A stretch of DNA of 40,479 bases from assembly GCA_016867265.1 (NCBI GenBank), contig VGJW01000023.1:1-40479 (forward strand), read 5' to 3'. This DNA is from Candidatus Tanganyikabacteria bacterium (lineage in GTDB: Bacteria > Cyanobacteriota > Sericytochromatia > S15B-MN24 > VGJW01). A program made the translations under genes and the position numbers. Positions 1-6,160 of the stretch are shown piece after piece; position 1 is the first letter of the stretch; every line of letters starts with the position of its first letter. Under the pieces are notes generated by a model. That model searched no databases, was not told the origin of the DNA, and saw nothing but the letters and a program-made list of their open reading frames with translations.

Positions 1-26
1 AGTCTCTTGCCTCTGTTGTCGAAGCG

Positions 27-65
27 ACCCCCCGGTGCACGGCGAAAGCCGATGCGCCGGGGGGT
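27..65 (+). terminator. Long hairpin with GAAA tetraloop, probable terminator
   Basis: Bases 27-43 pair with 48-65 around a GAAA loop (44-47). The stem is mainly a C6/G6 block (28-33 with 59-64) extended by GGTGC/GCGCC with one wobble, then CGGC/GCCG, with a single bulged A at 52. The sequence TGTCCTTTT (66-74) follows, so a weak T-run is present. It probably ends transcription of a gene lying left of the window; an mRNA-stabilising role is also possible. Confidence 0.6.
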
Positions 66-74
66 TGTCCTTTT

Positions 75-121
75 GGGGGGTGTGGGTTGTGGGTTGTGGG
101 TTGGGGGTAAGAAGAGGGGGG
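75..121 (+). repeat. G-tract array, potential G-quadruplex
   Basis: Six G-runs (75-80, 84-86, 91-93, 98-100, 103-107, 116-121) are separated by 2-8 bases. The first five include a GTGGGTT unit repeated three times. This meets the usual G3+N1-7 quadruplex pattern on the plus strand. It sits between the hairpin at 27-65 and the barrel ORF, so it lies in that gene's presumed leader. No coding signal is visible in 1-170. Confidence 0.55.
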
Positions 122-170
122 TATCTCCGACAGGTACCGGCCAGACTCTTCACCGGAGGATTTCACGACC

Positions 171-773
171 TTGCTGCTTCTTCCCGCAGACCTCGACCTT
201 CATCTCCAGCCTCAAGCCGCCGTCACGGCTCCTTACCAGATTGCCCAGATTGTCCGCTCCGGTGGCGGTGCTCCGGCTGCTGGTTCAGACGTGGCACCGG
301 CCCAGGGACTCGGCACGTCAATCGTCCCGCCCGTTCTGGCTGGTGGCCCCTTGGCGCGGGCCCACAACATCGGCTTCCAATACTCGAACATCGCCGGGTC
401 CGGGCTGACCTACCGCAACTGGGCGAATCCTTCGCTGGGCTTTGCCGTGTCGGCCTTTCCGCAGCAGGAGACGGTTGGCGGCGTCACGAATGGAATCTTC
501 AACTATGGCGGCCAAGTCATGCTGCCTTTCTACAATAGCGGTACGACCCGGCTCTATGGTGCGTTGTCGGCGGGTGTTGGCGAGTTACCCGAGTCGCGGG
601 ATACGAACCTGGCACCGGGCGTAGGCGCGGACTATGCCCTCGGTGACCAGTTCATCCTGAATGCGGGCGTCGGCCTTTCGGTCTTTAACAGTGTCCGAAA
701 GGATGGCAATACGTCCCTCAATCGGTCTGGTCAGGTCTTCGGCTATACGCTGGGCGGTCAGTTCTGCTTCTGA
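171..773 (+). CDS. Outer-membrane beta-barrel-like protein, N-terminus uncertain
   Basis: The C-terminal two-thirds alternate polar and hydrophobic residues with glycine and aromatic girdle residues, and the protein ends in a terminal Phe (GGQFCF). This matches the C-terminal beta-signal read by the BAM complex, so an outer-membrane barrel is likely. The start is doubtful. TTG at 171 follows a GGAGGA element (155-160), but the encoded N-terminus is not a convincing signal peptide, and the open frame extends up only to a stop at 108. Either the signal peptide lies in another frame (an upstream frameshift) or the gene is a 5'-damaged remnant. Function and substrate cannot be named. An IS element begins 25 bases after the stop and separates the gene from the hairpin at 2016-2042, its probable original terminator. 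Confidence 0.5.
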   Translation: MLLLPADLDLHLQPQAAVTAPYQIAQIVRSGGGAPAAGSDVAPAQGLGTSIVPPVLAGGPLARAHNIGFQYSNIAGSGLTYRNWANPSLGFAVSAFPQQETVGGVTNGIFNYGGQVMLPFYNSGTTRLYGALSAGVGELPESRDTNLAPGVGADYALGDQFILNAGVGLSVFNSVRKDGNTSLNRSGQVFGYTLGGQFCF

Positions 774-793
774 GCAGCCGCTGCAGCCCGCAT

Positions 794-797
794 GCAT
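794..797. repeat. Left copy of IS target-site duplication (GCAT)
   Basis: GCAT immediately precedes the TGA that opens the left IS end. The same four bases follow the right end at 2005-2008. Four-base duplications are typical of IS3-family IS407-group elements. Confidence 0.75.
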
Positions 798-839
798 TGA
801 CCTGCTCCCCCTAAACCGTCCCACTTGAAATCAGGATTT
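798..839 (+). repeat. IS left terminal inverted repeat
   Basis: This repeat begins TGACCTGCTCCCC and ends CAGGATTT. It aligns with the reverse complement of 1964-2004 with one gap and about ten mismatches. It would be the transposase binding and cleavage site. Confidence 0.8.
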
Positions 840-868
840 CCCGGGCAGAAGCCCAGAAGGAGATTCCG

Positions 869-1135
869 ATGATAGCCAGCAGGTTCAGCGAGGAGCAGAT
901 CATCAAGGCCATCAAGGAGGCCGAGGTGGGCCGCAAGGTCCCGGACATCTGCCGCGACCTCGGCGTGTCCGAGGCAACCTTTTACACCTGGCGCTAGAGG
1001 TACGGCGGGATGGACGTCACTCAGGCCGGCCGGCTCAAGCAGCTCGAGGACGAGAACCGGCGCCTGAAATCTCTCGTCGCCGACCTGACGCTCGACAACC
1101 ACGCCCTCAAGACCGTGCTCTTAAAAAACTGGTAG
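869..1135 (+). pseudogene. IS3-family orfA (HTH), interrupted by a nonsense codon
   Basis: ATG at 869 follows an AAGGAG element (857-862). The translation opens MIASRFSEEQIIKAIKEAE, then a helix-turn-helix ending ATFYTWR and, after the break, a leucine-zipper-like stretch (QLEDENRRLKSLV) ending at TAG 1133-1135. This is the DNA-binding subunit of IS3-family transposases, which binds the terminal repeats. An in-frame TAG at 995-997 replaces the codon after TWR and precedes RYGGM, a block well conserved in the family; CAG (Gln) to TAG is the simplest origin. The A6 run at 1123-1128 forms the heptamer A AAA AAC in the correct phase for -1 slippage into orfB. With the stop present, the OrfAB fusion cannot form without readthrough. 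Confidence 0.85.
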
Positions 1136-1155
1136 GGCCCGCGGTCCGGCGCCGG

Positions 1156-1959
1156 GTGGTGGACTTCCTGCAGGAATCCCTCCACCTGAGCCAGCGCCGG
1201 GCCTGCGGGCTTGTCGGACTCAGGACCGCAACCTACCGCTATCGCTCAAGGCGACCATCTCTGGAGGACGTCCGGGAACGCCTGCGGCACCACGCTGCCG
1301 CAAGACCGCGCTTCGGGTACAGGCGGCTGGGCGTCCTGCTCGACAGGGAAGGCCACCGGATGAACCACAAGAAGCTCTACCGCCTCTACAAACTCGAGCA
1401 TCTCGCCGTTCGCCGCCGCAAACGCAAGAAGCGCGTCGCCGAGCCAAGGGTCACAAGACCACCCGCAAGTCGCCCCAATGCCCGCTGGTCCATGGACTTC
1501 ACCGCCGACGCCCTCGCCTGCGGTAGGGCCTTCCGCACCCTCAACATCGTCGATGACTTCACCCACGAATGCCTCGCCCTCGAGGTCGATGTCTCCCTGC
1601 CCGGCGCAAGAGTCGTGCGCGTCCGCGAACGCCTCGTCGAGCTACACGGCAAACCCGAGGTCATCGTCGTCGACAACAGCCCCGAGTTCGCCGACAGAGT
1701 CCTCGACGCCTGGGCCTACGAGCAGGGCGTCACCCTTGCCTTCATTCGCCCCGGCAAGCCCGTTGAGAACGCCTTCGTGGAAAGCTTCAACGGCAGGTTC
1801 CACGACGAGTGCCTGAACATGCACCACTTCCGCTCCGTCCGGCATGCCAGAAACCTCATCGAGGCTTGGCGCCAGGACGACAACGAACAACGCCCCCACA
1901 GCTCCCTCGGCAACCTCACGCCCGAGGAGTTTGCAACCCGCCACCAACACGTGGCATAA
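1156..1959 (+). CDS. IS3-family orfB, DDE integrase-like transposase
   Basis: This is the catalytic half of the transposase, normally made as an OrfAB fusion by -1 slippage at 1123-1129. Reading in the -1 frame from the slip site is open through LVGPAV into the GTG at 1156. The N-terminal part holds an HTH_21-like region (FGYRRLGVLLDREG). The rve/integrase core follows with all three acidic residues: the first D in WSMDFTAD, the second in VDNSPEF, and the E in NAFVESFNGRFHDECLN. The second motif reads DNS where DNG is usual. The C-terminal HSSLGNLTPEEF is typical of the family. orfB itself is uninterrupted, so it could still be expressed, but the partner orfA is broken. Confidence 0.9.
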   Translation: MVDFLQESLHLSQRRACGLVGLRTATYRYRSRRPSLEDVRERLRHHAAARPRFGYRRLGVLLDREGHRMNHKKLYRLYKLEHLAVRRRKRKKRVAEPRVTRPPASRPNARWSMDFTADALACGRAFRTLNIVDDFTHECLALEVDVSLPGARVVRVRERLVELHGKPEVIVVDNSPEFADRVLDAWAYEQGVTLAFIRPGKPVENAFVESFNGRFHDECLNMHHFRSVRHARNLIEAWRQDDNEQRPHSSLGNLTPEEFATRHQHVA

Positions 1960-1963
1960 ACAA

Positions 1964-2004
1964 GAATCCCGGTTTTGAGTTGGACGATGAACGGGGGCAG
2001 GTCA
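1964..2004 (-). repeat. IS right terminal inverted repeat
   Basis: The reverse complement begins TGACCTGCCCCCG and matches the left end at 798-839. It starts five bases after the orfB stop. The target duplication GCAT follows at 2005-2008. Confidence 0.8.
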
Positions 2005-2015
2005 GCATGACGTTA

Positions 2016-2042
2016 GGCCCCCCGGTCACGGACCGGGGGGCC
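2016..2042. terminator. Perfect 12-bp GC hairpin, bidirectional terminator
   Basis: GGCCCCCCGGTC (2016-2027) pairs perfectly with 2031-2042 around the triloop ACG. There is no T-tract on either side. It lies 23 bases past the stop of the minus-strand ferritin-like gene. Before the IS insertion it would also have lain about 30 bases past the barrel-gene stop (773), so it probably served both converging genes. Confidence 0.7.
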
Positions 2043-2064
2043 TCGACGCATTTGGGGCTGTTCC

Positions 2065-2529
2065 CTAGTGTGGCTGCCTGAGCATCTTGCGAACTTCGTC
2101 GATGTGTTCGGTCTCGCCGCGCACCATCTCACGAGCCAGTTCTTCGAGGGCGATGTCCCCGTCGCGGGCTGCAAACTCGGCAAGCTGCTTGTACAGCTTC
2201 AGGGCTTCAAGCTCGTGGTGCAGGCTTTCCTCGAGGATGGCATGGATGGCGTGCTCATTGGTTTCCTCGACGGACTGGGACAGCAGCGGAGGGTGGCCGC
2301 CGTAGGACGTGATCTTTTCGCCAATCAGCACGGCGTGTGTCTGGCTTTCGGTCGCTTGATTGCGGAACCACGCCTGGATGGGAATCCGGTTGTAGCCCAT
2401 GACCATGAAGGAATAGTGCAGGTAACGGATGATGCCCGCCATTTCGGCCTGATAGATACGATGGAGGCACGACATCGCGTCCTCCGACAGCGATACGAAG
2501 GACTTGGGATCCAGTGCAACCGTGCTCAC
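2065..2529 (-). CDS. Bacterioferritin/ferritin-like diiron protein
   Basis: This 154-residue four-helix protein carries the spaced diiron ligands of the ferritin superfamily. E29 lies in helix 1 (YQAEMAGIIRY), ExxH at E61/H65 in helix 2, E107 in helix 3 and ExxH at E139/H142 in helix 4. Such proteins oxidise Fe(II) and store or detoxify iron in the cytoplasm. Length fits bacterioferritins (about 155-160), though I cannot confirm the haem-binding Met, so a Dps-like or bacterioferritin-related subfamily is possible. The GTG start at 2529 has an AGGAGGT ribosome site seven bases upstream. tRNA-Val ends only about 20 bases upstream on the same strand, so the two may be co-transcribed. The hairpin at 2016-2042 ends the unit. 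Confidence 0.85.
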   Translation of the reverse strand: MSTVALDPKSFVSLSEDAMSCLHRIYQAEMAGIIRYLHYSFMVMGYNRIPIQAWFRNQATESQTHAVLIGEKITSYGGHPPLLSQSVEETNEHAIHAILEESLHHELEALKLYKQLAEFAARDGDIALEELAREMVRGETEHIDEVRKMLRQPH

Positions 2530-2549
2530 GATGACCTCCTGTTCAGTGA

Positions 2550-2622
2550 TGGGCGGTGAGGGACTTGAACCCGCGACATCCTCGGTGTAAACGAGGCGCT
2601 CTACCAGCTGAGCTAACCGCCC
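2550..2622 (-). tRNA. tRNA-Val(TAC)
   Basis: The reverse complement folds as a full cloverleaf. The acceptor stem is GGGCGGT/ACCGCCC, the D arm has AGCTCAGCTGGTAGAGC, the anticodon stem is CCTCG/CGAGG around loop TTTACAC, and the T arm carries GGTTCAAGTCC. The anticodon TAC reads valine GUN codons. The discriminator is A at 2550. CCA is not encoded, as the following bases read TCA. The gene lies between two same-strand protein genes. Confidence 0.95.
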
Positions 2623-2637
2623 GCAATCTCCATGTTA

Positions 2638-3402
2638 TCAGGATTTCGGTATTGGAAAGGCCCGGCAGACCGAGGCCGTGCGGGCATTGGTGAGGTTGTC
2701 GTAAGTGGGTACGACAAGCAGTTCGTGGCCATGTATTTTCTGCGCGACGGCGAGGGCCGGATCATTGGTGTCCATCAAGGCGATGCAGGCCATCCCGGCA
2801 TTCAGGGCCGCTCCGGCAGCCCCGTGGTCACCGATGACAAGGTCGACACGCTCGCGACCGACCAAGGTACTATCGAGCACGCTGGTGGCGTGGGTATGGA
2901 GCGCACCGCGTCCATCACTGAGTATGGCGACTCGACCAAGGTCATCGACCCAGCCGTCCACGGCAGCGACTTGTCCCGATGCCGGCGCGACGAAGTTGCC
3001 TCCGCCTTGGACGAAGCGGCGCGCAATGGCCCGGTAAAGGCCAAGCATCGCTCCGGGATGGCCGGTGCCGATGGCAAGTGTCCCATGCAATGCTGCCAGG
3101 GCGTCCAGTTTGCGGAGTGCCCGGCACCACTGGGTTGCCGCATGCTCCGCCTCGATGGTGCCGGGGCCCTCGAGAAAAGGCTCCGTCTCGTTCTGGCCCA
3201 GATGTCGGGCCATGAGTCGCGCAAGGGCCTCGCGGTCCGGTGCCTTTCCTTGCCAGTGGTGCCCGATGCTCCGGATACCGAAGGTGTAGAAGGGGTCGCC
3301 TTCTGGCAGGCGGTCGATGGCGTGTCGATTGGCGGCGGCAAGGTTCGGTGTCTGTCCGGCGAGCTCCAGCTTCAGCAGCGTGTTCGCCAGGCTCAGGGTC
3401 AT
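2638..3402 (-). CDS. Putative phosphatase of the actinobacterial-type 'phosphatase' family
   Basis: The protein has about 254 residues from the ATG at 3402; in-frame ATGs at 3426 and 3441 would overlap the upstream gene. I recognise the pattern of proteins annotated simply as 'phosphatase' in actinobacteria (PF15698 from memory). The matching features are an N-terminal DPFYTFGI segment, GTGHPGAMLGLYRAIA in the middle, a PASGQ segment, VHTH-like HTHATSVLD, then DLVIGDHGAAGAALNAG and MDTNDPALAVA near the end. It lacks the DxDGT motif of HAD trehalose-phosphatases. It starts just after a GT20 synthase gene on the same strand, so a sugar-phosphate such as trehalose-6-phosphate or glucosylglycerol-phosphate is the natural guess for substrate. 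That substrate is inference from position only. Confidence 0.6.
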   Translation of the reverse strand: MTLSLANTLLKLELAGQTPNLAAANRHAIDRLPEGDPFYTFGIRSIGHHWQGKAPDREALARLMARHLGQNETEPFLEGPGTIEAEHAATQWCRALRKLDALAALHGTLAIGTGHPGAMLGLYRAIARRFVQGGGNFVAPASGQVAAVDGWVDDLGRVAILSDGRGALHTHATSVLDSTLVGRERVDLVIGDHGAAGAALNAGMACIALMDTNDPALAVAQKIHGHELLVVPTYDNLTNARTASVCRAFPIPKS

Positions 3403-3415
3403 TCCGCTCTGGTCT

Positions 3416-4773
3416 TCAGGCGGCATGGCGGATGCATCCACGGATGGCGGCTGCTCGTGTCAACTGGCCCGCGAGCCAGCGATGGGGATCCTCGCGCAAC
3501 ATCCGGCAGCACATACGTTCGTGTCGAGTGTGACGCTCGGCCATCGACATGGCCAAGGCCCGCTCGAGGGCCCTCGCCATGCCGTCGGTGTCCAGAGGAT
3601 GCACATCGAGGCAATCCGGCTGCAGGGCCTCCCATGCACCCATGTGCGTCGAGGCGATGATGATGCCCCCACGCCTGTTGAGCAGGGCTCCTTCCTTGGC
3701 GACCAGGTTCATGCCGTCCGCCAAGGGCGCGACCAGCAGGACGTCATAGTCCTCGAGGGCCAGCAGGGCCCGCGCGCGATCATCGTCCTCGAGGAGCGTC
3801 GCCGACAGGCCATGGCCCCCCACCGTCCCGAGGGTGGCCATGCGTGCCCGGATGGCTGCTTGACAGCGGCGGTAGGCGAGGGGTTTCGTTCTGCTCTCAG
3901 GCGCGAGGCACGGGACAGATACCCGGTTGCGCAGGTCTGGTCGACGCAACAGAGGGCGTTCGATGGCTTTCAGGATGCGGGGCAGGTTCTTGCTCGGATC
4001 TCCGCGCCCCACGATCAGGATGCGTCCACCTCGATCCGACCATGTTGATTCGGGCCCAGCGTTTGTCGCTCGTGCGCGTGCAAGGCGGGCTGTCCTGAAC
4101 AGGTGGTCCGGGTCGATGGGAACTGGATGGGCTTCGACGTGGAGCAAGCCATGTCCGGGCCGATCTGGGCCCGCACCGAGTATGGCTTTCATGGGCGCGA
4201 TATCTCCGGGCGTTTGGACACCAATCAGGTCCGCGCCGGACAAGCCCAGGCGCACCGCTGTCCGGATGTCGGGCGGGAGCCATCGCCACGCGCCAGGTTC
4301 GGGGACCGGCACGTGCATGTGGAACACGATGCCGCAGTCCGGCCTGAGGCGACGTAGAAGGCCCGGGACGAGAAGCAGTCGGTAGTCGTGAATCTGAACC
4401 CACGGTGATTCCTGGGGCAGGTGGCGGGTCAGCGTTTGCGCCAAAGCCTCGTTGGCCTCATGGTAGCCGGCAAATTCCTGCCGGATGGCGTCCTCGGCGG
4501 CGCTGTCCCGGGATGGGTCGAACCAGCCGTGGCAGAAGTGCCACAGGATTCGATGGCACCACGTGTCCCTGTAGCCGGACCACTGCCTGTCGTCCAGTGG
4601 CACGCGCACCAGGTTTCGACGCATGCAGGCGTCCCCTGGAAGCCGACCCAGCCCCCCAGGTTCCCGTCTGCCAGCAGTCCCTCCATCGAAGTGGCGAGTC
4701 CCCCTCCGCCAGCAGGGGCTCGGGCCGGGAGGCGATATGCCGCGACCCACGGGGCGATCGGTACGTCGGGCAT
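3416..4773 (-). pseudogene. GT20 glycosyltransferase (trehalose-6-phosphate synthase-like), one-base frameshift
   Basis: The C-terminal 400 residues match the GT-B fold of OtsA-type synthases. Recognisable blocks are WVQIHDYRLLLVPGLLR, IVFHMHVPVPEP, GADLIGVQTPGDI, ILIVGRGDPSKN (the R and K of the nucleotide-sugar phosphate site are kept) and VAPLADGMNLVAKEGALL. The true N-terminus (MPDVPIAPWVAAYRLPAR, GGGGLATSMEGLL, WVGFQG) lies in another frame starting at ATG 4773, with GAGGAG about seven bases upstream. Adding one G to the GGGG run at 4633-4636 (CCCC on the plus strand) joins both halves into 452 residues, normal for the family. So this is either a recent frameshift, a homopolymer sequencing error, or -1 slippage. 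The core motifs diverge from OtsA (RGDPSKN for RLDYTKG), so glucosylglycerol-phosphate or another product is possible. Confidence 0.75.
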
Positions 4774-4909
4774 CGGGAGCTCCTCGGGTCAAGCGCACAC
4801 GGTGGCCGCCGCAGGATGCGCGGCGCGCTTCCGTCGCGCAAGGTCCGCGCAAGACGCTTGGGGCACCTTGGACAGCGACGCATCGTGCGGGCCGGGTGAC
4901 GATGCGCTC
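4774..4909. promoter_or_regulatory. Divergent intergenic region between GT20 and GT4 genes
   Basis: These 136 bases separate divergent starts at 4773 (minus) and 4910 (plus) and should hold both promoters. I see the GT20 ribosome site but no convincing -35/-10 pair or operator. Confidence 0.35.
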
Positions 4910-5876
4910 ATGTCGTCTCGCCGGGTGATGCTGTTGGGCCCGCCTTTCCTGGCCGTGCCAACCGTGGGCTATGGGGGTACGGAGCGTGTTGTCGCATCCT
5001 TGGCTGCCGCATTGCCCCGCCTTGGCTGGGGGGTCGAGGTCTTTGCCTCCGGCCATCCGGAGACGCCCATTCGGGAGCCGGTCGATCTTGCGTGCGTCGA
5101 CGCCGGATCGGAACGTACCCACGTTGCGGCTGCCTTGCGTGCCCTGAGTGCGGGCAGGCTTTCGGTCGATTTCATTCACGATCACACGCGTACTGCGGCG
5201 CTCAGGGCAGGGCTCGATGGCCTGCGTCCGATGCTCACGACGGTTCACAACGATGTCGATGAGGAGCGCCGCGCCGTCTACCGTGGCGTGGCCGACAACA
5301 GGCTTGCGTTCCTGTCGCGCGCCCAGGCTGCCCGATACGATCGAACCGATGCCTGCGTCATTCCCAACGGCATGGAGATGGCAGATTGGCCTCTGCACGA
5401 GGGACCGCGGGGTGAGCATCTGGTCTTTCTTGGCCGGTTGTCGCGCGAGAAGGGCCCGCATCACGCCGTCGACATCGCCAAGAACCTGGGCGTGCCCCTG
5501 ATCGTCGCAGGGGGGCAGGACCCGGCGCAGCAGGAATTCTTCTCCCGTGAGTTGGCTCCGAGGCTTTGCGGTCAGGATGCGGTCCGCTGGCTTGGTGAAG
5601 TGCGCGGGCCGGACAGGTGGCATCTGCTCGCCCGTGCCGGGGCCTTGGTGGCACCCCTCGCGTGGGATGAACCCTTTGGCCTCGTGCTGCTCGAGGCCAT
5701 GGCTTGTCCGCAGCCCCTCGGAGTGGGCGCAGGCCGTTGCGTGGGCCCGCGAGGCCCGGCCCCGCGAGGTACGGGCGGCCGTGCTTCGGGCGTTCTCGGC
5801 GGAGCGGATGGCCCGGCAGTATGTCAGCCGGTATGAGGCCCTCTTGGCAGAGGGCGTTGGAAAGGAGCACGCATGA
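4910..5876 (+). pseudogene. GT4 glycosyltransferase with internal deletion and frameshift
   Basis: The N-terminal 260 residues form a GT-B glycosyltransferase of family 4. They include GYGGTERVVASLAAAL, VDFIHDHT, VTTVHND-like LTTVHND, an acceptor/donor linker (VFLGRLSREKGPHHAV) and the E-x7-E donor site EPFGLVLLE followed by AMAC. Straight after AMAC (about 5706) the frame loses similarity and ends at 5836. The usual ending (SEWAQAVAWAREARP through FSAERMARQYVSRYEALL) resumes in another frame and stops at 5876. The block normally found between (G-T/R-P-V-I, then PEVV and GF) is missing, about 25-30 residues. This is therefore a deletion plus frameshift, not a simple slip. Such enzymes transfer sugar from an NDP donor. 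It is divergent from the GT20 gene and overlaps the next gene by ATGA. Confidence 0.75.
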
Positions 5877-6160
5877 AAGCCTGGTTCATCGGTCTCGGTG
5901 CCTTGGCGGGTGTCGCCACGGGTCTGCTGGTCGCGCTGCGGTCGGGTAGGGAGTTTCGCCGTGCCGTCCGACGACAAGTCGGCGCAGGCGGCCAGGCCGT
6001 GCGTGGCCGTTGGGGACGATGGTCGGGCTATTGGGCCGGGGTATTCCATCGGGTGGGCAACCGCCTCGAGCGCGTCGAGCATGCTGCCGTTCGGGGGACG
6101 CCGGCCGAGCCCCGGGTTCGCGCCGTATTCAACCGTGCCGAGGAGCTGCCTCAACGATAA
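5873..6160 (+). CDS. Small N-terminally anchored basic protein
   Basis: This 95-residue protein has one N-terminal hydrophobic helix (WFIGLGALAGVATGLLVAL) followed by a strongly basic, Arg-rich tail. It resembles YtxH-type or other short membrane-anchored proteins, but I do not recognise a family. Its ATG overlaps the GT4 stop as ATGA, and GGAAAGGAG lies just upstream, so it was translated with the glycosyltransferase. Its last ten bases overlap the convergent DUF512 gene. Confidence 0.6.
   Translation: MKAWFIGLGALAGVATGLLVALRSGREFRRAVRRQVGAGGQAVRGRWGRWSGYWAGVFHRVGNRLERVEHAAVRGTPAEPRVRAVFNRAEELPQR

Larger units (their letters stand above)
798..2004 (+). mobile_element. IS3-family (IS407-group-like) insertion sequence, 1207 bp
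   Basis: The element carries overlapping orfA and orfB in the classic IS3 arrangement, with a -1 frameshift window between them. Its ends are imperfect inverted repeats of about 41 bases: 798-839 on the left and 1964-2004 on the right. They share TGACCTGC at the tips, CGTCC-ACT in the middle and GGATT at the inner edge. GCAT flanks both ends as a target duplication (794-797, 2005-2008). Length, ends (TGA...TCA) and duplication size all fit the IS407 group. The ends look intact, but orfA has an internal stop, so this copy is probably unable to move on its own. It inserted between the barrel gene at 171-773 and the hairpin at 2016-2042. Confidence 0.9.

Noticed and set aside
831-2647. Ten-base word TCAGGATTTC at 831 and again at 2638 as an IS-related repeat
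   Set aside because: Only the first copy is in the IS end; the second covers a stop codon and lacks flanking similarity, so it is probably chance.
2638-3402. Trehalose-6-phosphate phosphatase (OtsB, HAD type)
   Set aside because: The position next to GT20 suggested it, but no DxDGT motif or HAD signature is present.
4774-6154. N-terminal extension of the minus-strand GT20 reading frame to 912 residues
   Set aside because: This part is antisense to the GT4 gene, has no domain sense, and the real GT20 N-terminus is found in another frame at 4773.
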